This document shows positions 7,469 to 13,280 of a stretch of 15,958 nucleotides of DNA, piece by piece. The stretch is taken from positions 1 to 15,958 of the forward strand of contig JAPLJU010000157.1 of NCBI GenBank assembly GCA_026388445.1, given 5' to 3'. Source of the stretch: Deltaproteobacteria bacterium. GTDB lineage: Bacteria; Desulfobacterota; Syntrophia; Syntrophales; UBA2192. A program made the position numbers and the translations under genes. The notes beneath the pieces are model-generated. The model did not search any database and was not told the DNA's origin. It worked only from the letters and a program-made list of their open reading frames with translations. Each line of letters starts with the position of its first letter. The first letter of the stretch is position 1.

Positions 7469-9550
7469 ATGCCGGACGATATGCGCTGGGTCAAAACACA
7501 CTGTGCAAGGATGGATCACGGCGGGTGCGCCCTGCTCGTCGCTGTCAGGGACAACAAGATTGTGCAGGTCAAGGGGGATCCTGAAGGCTTTCTCAACAGG
7601 GGTTATATGTGTGTGAAAGGGGTGGCCTCGCCGGACCGACTGAGCCACCCCGACCGGCTTCGCCATCCTCTGAAGCGGGTGGGAAAACGCGGAGCGGGAA
7701 AGTGGCAACGGATCTCCTGGGAGGAGGCGCTGGAGGAAATCGCGGGAAACCTCGTCGGGATAAAGGAAAAACACGGCGCCAGAGGGGTTGCCTTTGTCGT
7801 GGGCATGCCGAAGGGCCTCGACCACCTCGTTTTGATCCGGTTGGCCAACATCTTCGGGTCGCCGAACGTGGTGGGGATCCAGGACCTGTGCCATGCCCCC
7901 CGTGAAGTCACGGGCTATCACACCTGCGGGTTTTACCCTGTGGTGGATTTTCACTATGAAAGCAAGTTCGTGATCCTCTGGGGGAGCAACCTCACCTCGA
8001 CCAACGAGGAGGGCGAGATCTGCAGCATGATCCTCGGGCAGATCAAGAAGGGGCTTGATTACATCGTGGTTGATCCCAGGAGGATCGGTCTCGCGAAGAA
8101 GTCGAAACTCTGGCTACAGGTCCGACCGGGTACCGACGCGGCCCTTGCCCTGGGCATGCTGAACGTGGTCATTGGCGAAGAACTTTACGACAAAGCCTTT
8201 GTGGAAAAATGGACTCACGGCTTCGATGAGCTGGCGACCCACGTGAAAAAGTACACGCCGGAGAAGGTTGCCGAAATCACCTGGGTGCCGGCCGATGATA
8301 TCCGCAAGGCGGCGAGGCTCTACGCGACATCAAAACCCGCCGCCATTCAATGGGGAAACCCCATCGAGCACAATGTGAATAATTTTGACACGATTCGCGC
8401 CCTCATCTGTCTCATGGCGATTACGGGAAACCTCGACATCCCCGGCGGGAATGTGGATGCCCGGGACCCGAGGATCATGGGGCTGGCCCAGTTCGTCCGG
8501 GCGGATCTCATTCCCGATAAGCGGAAGGAGATGATCAGCGCCCACTACCGGGTCATCCCGCGTTTCATGACCATCCCGCCGGCCTTCCTGAGAAAGGCGA
8601 TCCTGGACGGTGTACCCTATCCGGTTCGGGCCGTGTATGCGATGTGCTGCAACCCGATGCTGTCCTATGCGGACAGCCGCCTCACTTACGAAGCCCTCAT
8701 GAAGCTAGACTTCCTCGCCGTTTCGGAGATCTTCATGACGCCGACGGCCGCCCTGGCGGACATCGTCCTTCCTGCGGCGACCCAATATGAATTCAACGAT
8801 ATCCTCCACTACGGTATCGGCCACGGAGACATCCTTGCTTGTCCCGGGGTCGTGGATCCGCCGGAAGAGTGCTGGCCTGACCTGAAGATTTTGAACGAAC
8901 TGGGCAAGCGCATCTCGCCGCCGGAGCACTGGCACGAGGACTACAATCGATTCGTGGAGGATCTCGTGAAACCGAGCGGTCTCACGTACAGCCAGTTCTG
9001 TGAAAAGGGATACCTGAAAGGCACTGAAAGGTTCAGGAAATACGAGGAAAAGGGTTTCGCAACACCGACCAAGAAGGTGGAACTGCTGCTGAGCACCGCC
9101 GAGCAATTCAAACTGAGGCCTTTGCCGGAGTTCAGGGGACTGCCGGAAGAGGAAGACTCGCAGTATCCGCTCGTTTTGACGAGCGCCAAGAGCCGGTACT
9201 ATCTCCACTCTTCTTACCGTTGGATCGAAAAGCTCCGGAAGCTCAACCCCAGACCCACCGTGGAGATTCATCCCGAGACGGCAAAAAAATACGCAATCTC
9301 CGAGGGTGACGAGGTGGTCATTGAAACAAAGTACGGGACCATCAGGCAGTTCGCCAAACTGACCGACGGGGTGCATCCAGGCGTTGCGTGCGCCGCCCAC
9401 GGCTGGTGGTTTCCCGAGGGGAATCCGGAAAACCAGTACGACTGGGATAAGTCCAATTTCAACATGCTCACATCGGTGGGAAAACTGGGAAGGGAATACG
9501 GCACGCCGAATGTCAAGGCTCTTGCCTGTAGAATCAGCCGCGCGGGATAG
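7469..9550 (+). CDS. Molybdopterin (Mo/W-bisMGD) oxidoreductase, cytosolic
   Basis: 693-residue DMSO-reductase-superfamily protein holding a bis-MGD molybdenum or tungsten cofactor and an N-terminal Fe-S cluster. Domains: Fe-S segment (about 1-60), two central MGD-binding regions, and a C-terminal dinucleotide-binding domain from about residue 570 (YPLVLTSAKSRYY ... HGWWFPE ... REYGTPN). The cluster motif is C12-x3-D16-x3-C20-x27-C48; the second ligand is Asp where Cys is usual. C141 (DLCHAPRE) is the likely metal ligand. There is no Tat signal, so it is cytosolic. The start chosen is ATG 7469, 9 bp after AGGAGG (7454-7459); an in-frame GTG at 7430 would put this site inside the gene. Overall length and layout recall the acetylene hydratase/formate dehydrogenase-like branch. 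No electron-transfer subunit is adjacent, so the substrate is unknown and a non-redox reaction is possible. Confidence 0.92.
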   Translation: MPDDMRWVKTHCARMDHGGCALLVAVRDNKIVQVKGDPEGFLNRGYMCVKGVASPDRLSHPDRLRHPLKRVGKRGAGKWQRISWEEALEEIAGNLVGIKEKHGARGVAFVVGMPKGLDHLVLIRLANIFGSPNVVGIQDLCHAPREVTGYHTCGFYPVVDFHYESKFVILWGSNLTSTNEEGEICSMILGQIKKGLDYIVVDPRRIGLAKKSKLWLQVRPGTDAALALGMLNVVIGEELYDKAFVEKWTHGFDELATHVKKYTPEKVAEITWVPADDIRKAARLYATSKPAAIQWGNPIEHNVNNFDTIRALICLMAITGNLDIPGGNVDARDPRIMGLAQFVRADLIPDKRKEMISAHYRVIPRFMTIPPAFLRKAILDGVPYPVRAVYAMCCNPMLSYADSRLTYEALMKLDFLAVSEIFMTPTAALADIVLPAATQYEFNDILHYGIGHGDILACPGVVDPPEECWPDLKILNELGKRISPPEHWHEDYNRFVEDLVKPSGLTYSQFCEKGYLKGTERFRKYEEKGFATPTKKVELLLSTAEQFKLRPLPEFRGLPEEEDSQYPLVLTSAKSRYYLHSSYRWIEKLRKLNPRPTVEIHPETAKKYAISEGDEVVIETKYGTIRQFAKLTDGVHPGVACAAHGWWFPEGNPENQYDWDKSNFNMLTSVGKLGREYGTPNVKALACRISRAG

Positions 9551-9564
9551 CACCCGGATGGTAT

Positions 9565-9603
9565 AACAAAAAGGGGGGATAACAAACGTCCCCCCTTTTT
9601 GTT
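9565..9603. terminator. Bidirectional intrinsic terminator
   Basis: A perfect 15-bp stem: 9565-9579 (AAC, five A, six G, A) pairs with 9589-9603 (T, six C, five T, GTT) around a 9-nt loop. The A-run on one side and the T-run on the other make it work in both directions. It lies between the convergent molybdenum-enzyme gene (stop 9550) and kdsD (stop 9625). Confidence 0.93.
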
Positions 9604-9624
9604 GTTTGCATTCCTGTATTGCTC

Positions 9625-10623
9625 TCAGGTTGAGTTCGAAATCGTAATCTGTATCGTGCCGCCTCTTCCGAGGATGTCGTGAAGATGGATATATCCCTTC
9701 AGGATACGATTTTCATCCACGACAACAAGTGCCGTGATCTCGTCCTTCTGCATGCGCTCGACCGTTCGGGCGACGGTTTCGTTTTCGTCGATGGTCTTGG
9801 GTTTCCTTGTCATGAGATCATCGACGATCTTTTCCTTGAAATGAACCCCTCGCTTCACATAGCGGCGCATGTCGCCATCCGTCAGGATGCCCATCAGGTG
9901 GTTGCTGTTGTCCGTGATGATGACGAAACCGACGTTCTTCCGGTCAAGCTCTTCCACGGCCTCCATGAAGGGTGTCCCGGTGAGGACCCTCGGGATCCCC
10001 TCCCCGCCAATCATGATATCCCTCACGCGCGCCTGCAATCTCTGTCCCAGCGTCCCTCCGGGGTGGAAGCGGTAGAAATCCTTTTCCTGGAAATCGCGTT
10101 TTCCGATCAGGGCAATGGCCAAGGCATCCCCCATGGCGAGCGCCGCCGTTGTGCTGGAGGTCGGTGTCAGGTTGAAGGGGCATGCTTCTTTCTTGACCCC
10201 GACGTTGATGACGATATCACCGCAGCCAGCAAGGGTTGAACGTCGGTTTCCCGTAAAGACGATGAGCGGCACGCCGATTTCCTTCGTCCGGCAGATGAGA
10301 GAATTAATCTCGCCTGTTTCGCCGCTGTTGGAGATGGCGAGAATGACGTCGTCCTTGGTGACGATACCGAGATCGCCGTGAAGACCTTCCACGGGGTGGA
10401 GGAAGATGGCCGGGGTGCCGGTGCTGGTGAGGGTCGCCACGATCTTCTTGCCGATGAGCCCCGATTTCCCGATACCCGTGACGATGACGCGGCCTTTGGT
10501 TTTGAAGATCATATCCACGGCGCGAACGAAATCGTCACTGATGCTGGGAATAAGATTGAGGATGCTCTCCGCTTCTATCTTGAGAACTTCCCTTGCCTGT
10601 TCCATCATCTGCTTTTTGTTCAT
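9625..10623 (-). CDS. kdsD: D-arabinose 5-phosphate isomerase (KpsF/GutQ/KdsD family)
   Basis: Interconverts ribulose 5-phosphate and arabinose 5-phosphate, the first committed precursor of Kdo for lipopolysaccharide; cytosolic. 332 residues from the ATG: an N-terminal SIS domain (GIGKSGLIGKK; SNSGETGE) and two C-terminal CBS domains. The four active-site residues known from E. coli KdsD (K59, H88, E111, H193) all have counterparts with identical spacing: K53, H82 (GLHGDLG), E105 and H187 (FHPGGTLGQ). A GTG two codons upstream (10629) would also be in frame; I prefer the ATG because AAGG sits 9 bp before it. It stands alone, with no kdsA/kdsC beside it, and is divergent from the YjbQ gene. 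A capsule (KpsF) or sorbitol (GutQ) role is less likely without such genes nearby. Confidence 0.95.
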   Translation of the reverse strand: MNKKQMMEQAREVLKIEAESILNLIPSISDDFVRAVDMIFKTKGRVIVTGIGKSGLIGKKIVATLTSTGTPAIFLHPVEGLHGDLGIVTKDDVILAISNSGETGEINSLICRTKEIGVPLIVFTGNRRSTLAGCGDIVINVGVKKEACPFNLTPTSSTTAALAMGDALAIALIGKRDFQEKDFYRFHPGGTLGQRLQARVRDIMIGGEGIPRVLTGTPFMEAVEELDRKNVGFVIITDNSNHLMGILTDGDMRRYVKRGVHFKEKIVDDLMTRKPKTIDENETVARTVERMQKDEITALVVVDENRILKGYIHLHDILGRGGTIQITISNST

Positions 10624-10640
10624 TTCCACACGCCTTCCCT

Positions 10641-10658
10641 GCAGGCGTTCGGGCCTGC
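10641..10658 (-). promoter_or_regulatory. Hairpin in the kdsD 5' leader
   Basis: A perfect 6-bp inverted repeat (GCAGGC/GCCTGC, 6-nt loop) that ends directly upstream of the AGGGAAGG ribosome-binding segment of kdsD. It could affect ribosome access, or it could be chance in GC-rich DNA. Confidence 0.3.
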
Positions 10659-10705
10659 GGGCCTTCTTTCGACTATCAAATAATCCGGCTTAAAACAAGT
10701 CCAAC

Positions 10706-10740
10706 TTGCACATCTCATGCCGCTGTGATTAATATGTCAC
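10706..10740 (+). promoter_or_regulatory. Promoter candidate for the YjbQ gene
   Basis: TTGCAC (10706-10711) and TAATAT (10730-10735) with an 18-bp spacer lie 40 bp before the YjbQ start. The -10 overlaps TGTGA at 10724-10728 and TCAC at 10737-10740, which resemble CRP/FNR half-sites, but the spacing (8 bp rather than 6) is off. Confidence 0.3.
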
Positions 10741-10774
10741 GTCTATCCCCTTCGTCAAGGAGCATGAAATCACC

Positions 10775-11200
10775 ATGGAATATCACAGTGCGCGCCTCAG
10801 TTTTTCCACGACCGGTCAGACAGACGTGATCGACATTACGGGGCACGTGTCCAAGAAGGTGCAGGAAGCAGGCGTCACGGATGGCCAGGTCCTGGTCTTT
10901 GTCCCCGGGTCCACGGCGGCACTGACGACCATTGAGTTCGAGGGGGGTGTCATCGAGGATCTGAAGGAGGCCGTCAGCCGTGTGGCCCCGGAGGGAATTT
11001 TCTACCGTCACGATGCCCGGTGGGGAGATGGGAACGGTTACGCCCACGTGCGGGCGGCTCTCCTGGGCCCGTCGCTCACGATTCCCGTTGTCGGAGGCAT
11101 CATGGTACTGGGCACCTGGCAGCAGATCATCCTCCTCGACTTCGACAACCGCCCGAGAAAGCGCCACGTCCTGGTGCAGGTCTCAGGCGTCAAGAAATAG
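10775..11200 (+). CDS. yjbQ: YjbQ family protein (UPF0047)
   Basis: Small single-domain soluble protein of 141 residues, the family's usual length. E. coli YjbQ has weak thiamine-phosphate-synthase side activity, but the main role of the family is unsettled. Recognised by VPGSTAALTTIEFEGG, the metal-site-like block H79-D80-x2-W83-x-D85-x-N87-x3-H91, and LGPSLTIPVVGG followed by LGTWQQIILLDFD. The segment that reads HTT/HTS in many members is GST here, a variant I recall from archaeal and anaerobe homologues. AAGGAG at 10757-10762 is 12 bp from the ATG, slightly long; another ATG at 10764 is out of frame. Divergent from kdsD and convergent with the transporter, so probably monocistronic. Confidence 0.92.
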   Translation: MEYHSARLSFSTTGQTDVIDITGHVSKKVQEAGVTDGQVLVFVPGSTAALTTIEFEGGVIEDLKEAVSRVAPEGIFYRHDARWGDGNGYAHVRAALLGPSLTIPVVGGIMVLGTWQQIILLDFDNRPRKRHVLVQVSGVKK

Positions 11201-11202
11201 TT

Positions 11203-11253
11203 GTGAGTTGTGCGTGGTGAGTTGTGGGATAAAAAAAGACCGCATCGCTTTTT
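11203..11253 (+). other. Short direct repeat and weak terminator-like hairpin after YjbQ
   Basis: GTGAGTTGTG occurs at 11203-11212 and again at 11217-11226, directly after the YjbQ stop. Next comes a weak AAAAAG/CTTTTT stem (11233-11238 with 11248-11253) that could act as a poor terminator. Confidence 0.35.
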
Positions 11254-11312
11254 CGTCTCCGTGATTCCGTCATGACTTCGCCCCCAGTGACTGCCCCGGT
11301 TCTTCATCAGGA

Positions 11313-11427
11313 TGTTCAAAAAGGGCCGGATGCAAGGCGCCCGAAGTCCTGAGGAGCGAGGCGTACTGGGATCGTACATTGAGCGACGAAGGACAAGGGC
11401 AACGAAGCAGAGGGTCGTTTTTCAACA
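11313..11427. repeat. Intergenic palindromic repeat element, about 115 bp
   Basis: The ends form an imperfect inverted repeat: TGTTCAAAAAGGGCC on the left and CGTTTTTCAACA on the right (TGTT, A-run and TGC positions match when inverted). The centre holds GTAC at 11363-11366 and again at 11374-11377, able to form an inner hairpin. The pattern, TGTT-x-AAAAA ... central GCGTAC/GTAC ... TTTTTCAACA, matches a family of dispersed intergenic repeats I recall from deltaproteobacterial genomes; this was not searched. It sits between convergent genes, 18 bp from the transporter stop, where it may help termination. A 63-codon frame across it is not a real gene. Confidence 0.6.
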
Positions 11428-11445
11428 GTCGACACTTCGCGGTTC

Positions 11446-12750
11446 TCATGCCCGCGCGAGATACCTGACCTCTTCTTTCCCCCGCCCTTCATCAACGAAA
11501 TAGAGGAAAATCCCCCCGATCATAAAGAGGATGGACACGGATAGAATGCTCATCCGGGAGACCAGCAGACCCGAATAGCCCAGGTGCCGCAGCAGGTAGA
11601 TGGTACCCGCGATGAGGAGAGGCCCCTTGATGGTGGCGAACCGGCTCATCATGTTGTAGAAGCCGAAATACTCGGCCGATTTTTCGACGGGGATGATCCG
11701 GGCGTATAGAGCGCGGCTCAGGGCCTGGACACCGCCCTGGACGAGGCCGATGATACAGGCCATGATGAAGAACTCTTCCTTGCTCACGATGGAGACGCCG
11801 TAGGCCGTGATGAAGAGATAGACGGTGATGCCTATCATGATGGCCGTCTTCGATCCGATCTTCTCCCCGATTTTCCCGAAGGCGATGGCCGAGGGGAAAC
11901 CGATGAACTGGACCATGAGAAGGGCCACAATCAGGTCATCCGATTTGAGCCCGATGGCCAGTCCGTAATCCAGGGCCATCACAATGACGGTATTCACCCC
12001 GTCGATGTAAAACCAGTAAGCGGCGAGGAAGAGGATGATCATCTTCAGGTGGCGGATCTCCCGAAAAGTACCCTGCAGCTGGCTCAATCCTTCCCGGATG
12101 ACCCGCGATATCGTCCGCTCCCGCGGTCGAGGGGTTTCCTTGACGAGAAAGAGAAGGGGGAGGGAAAAAAAAGCCCACCAGATACCCACGGTGAAAAAAG
12201 AGACTCTGACGCCTTCCCCGGCGCTCGGGAGTCCAAAGGTGCCGGGTTTCAGCGTCATCCAGACGTTCAGCGCAAACAGGATCCCTCCGCCCAGGTACCC
12301 GAGTGCAAAGCCCAGGGAAGAGACGAAATCGGTCTCCTTCTCCGACGCAACGGTTGTGAGGAGGGCGTCATAGAAAACGAAGCTCCCCGAGTAGCCGACC
12401 ATGGCGAGCACATAAACTGCCGCGGCGATCTGCCATTGCCCCCTCGGGATGAAGTAGAAATAGCAGGTCATGAGAATGCCGATGCCGGTAAAGAAGAAGA
12501 GGAACTTTTTCTTTGAATGACCCCGGTCGGCGATGGCGCCCAGCACCGGCGCTACGACGGCGATGAAGGCGCTCGCCGCAGAGTTGGCAAGCCCCAGATT
12601 TGCCGTGCTGACGGTGGGGTCCGTGCCGGCACTCCAGTACTGCTTGAAGAAGATGGGGAAGAAAGAGGCCATGATGGTGGTGGCGAAAGCGGAATTGGCC
12701 CAGTCGTACATGGCCCAGCCGAAGACGGCTTTTTTGCCTTGATCAGTCAT
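11446..12750 (-). CDS. MFS transporter, UMF1 (Atg22-like) family
   Basis: Integral inner-membrane protein of 434 residues with many hydrophobic segments, consistent with about 12 helices. The N-terminal signature WAMYDWANSAFATTIMA (residues 12-28) is diagnostic of the UMF1/Atg22-like branch of the major facilitator superfamily, and ADRGHSKKK after the second helix resembles MFS motif A. Yeast Atg22 exports amino acids from the vacuole; substrates of bacterial members are mostly unknown and none can be inferred here. The ATG at 12750 has no good ribosome-binding site (AAGGAC lies about 15 bp upstream). It is divergent from the large AAA+/GspE fusion across 530 bp and convergent with YjbQ. Confidence 0.91.
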   Translation of the reverse strand: MTDQGKKAVFGWAMYDWANSAFATTIMASFFPIFFKQYWSAGTDPTVSTANLGLANSAASAFIAVVAPVLGAIADRGHSKKKFLFFFTGIGILMTCYFYFIPRGQWQIAAAVYVLAMVGYSGSFVFYDALLTTVASEKETDFVSSLGFALGYLGGGILFALNVWMTLKPGTFGLPSAGEGVRVSFFTVGIWWAFFSLPLLFLVKETPRPRERTISRVIREGLSQLQGTFREIRHLKMIILFLAAYWFYIDGVNTVIVMALDYGLAIGLKSDDLIVALLMVQFIGFPSAIAFGKIGEKIGSKTAIMIGITVYLFITAYGVSIVSKEEFFIMACIIGLVQGGVQALSRALYARIIPVEKSAEYFGFYNMMSRFATIKGPLLIAGTIYLLRHLGYSGLLVSRMSILSVSILFMIGGIFLYFVDEGRGKEEVRYLARA

Positions 12751-13280
12751 ATTCTGGTGTCAGGTCCTTTTTCGCGTCGATGAGCGGATAAACCAGGAGG
12801 AGCATTCCAGGTCCTCTTCTTGCGCAGGGTAGAAAAACCGTGTCGAATTGTCAATCAATACGTACATGGACCCGGGATGGTAAACGGGAAAGGGCCGAGG
12901 GCAGCCGAATGGACTAATACTTTTTTCGTAGATCGTTGCCCCGCAGTTCTGATCACACCGTCGGACTCCGAGATGGGCTTGGGATGAGAGTCTTCGTTTG
13001 CGCAGGACAGGCTGGATCAGAGAGGACGAATGTGGTATGAATTCATACTTTATTCTTAGGTCGAATAGTAAAAAAATACGAATAAAATTCATACTTTCAA
13101 CGTATTGCAATTGTTGCAGAAACTGTTAAATAAAATGCACGTGAAGATGAAAGATACAAGAAGTGTGTCTGATGATCCTCGGAGAATACTGGAGACGCTT
13201 TCCGGCTCCGATTAGGTGGGTCGGCCCATAAGGGGCTCGCGCCATATTTCCATATTTTCCGGGAGGTCCAAGGCAGCCTT
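12751..13280. other. 530-bp non-coding region upstream of the AAA+/GspE fusion
   Basis: No convincing gene on either strand. The first 280 bp are of mixed composition, with no RNA or riboswitch I recognise. The next 110 bp (13031-13140) are markedly AT-rich and palindromic (described separately). The last 140 bp form a leader. The fusion's ATG at 13281 has AAGG (13270-13273) 7 bp upstream and a better GGGAGG (13261-13266) 14 bp upstream. Confidence 0.6.
13035..13118 (+). promoter_or_regulatory. Nested palindromes, candidate operator/promoter of the fusion gene
   Basis: Seen directly: a perfect 14-bp palindrome GTATGAATTCATAC (13035-13048); ATTCATACTTT repeated directly at 13041-13051 and 13087-13097; an inverted pair TTTATTC (13049-13055) and GAATAAA (13080-13086); a smaller pair TATTC/GAATA (13051-13055, 13063-13067); and TGCAA-TTG-TTGCA (13106-13118). 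TTGCAA (13105-13110) and TAAATA (13127-13132), spaced 16 bp, could be a sigma-70 promoter overlapping the last repeat. That a regulator binds here is inference. Confidence 0.45.

Noticed and set aside
10764..10829. 22-codon ORF from an ATG just before the YjbQ start
   Set aside because: It overlaps YjbQ in another frame and encodes nothing recognisable; the ATG at 10775 gives the known family N-terminus.
11312..11503. 63-codon plus-strand frame
   Set aside because: It crosses the palindromic repeat and then runs antisense into the transporter; such frames are typical false genes in this repeat type.
12751..13030. Riboswitch (c-di-GMP GEMM, cobalamin) in the long region before the fusion
   Set aside because: Some GGGAAAGGG/GCAGCC-like words occur, but the conserved cores and pairings of these classes are not there.
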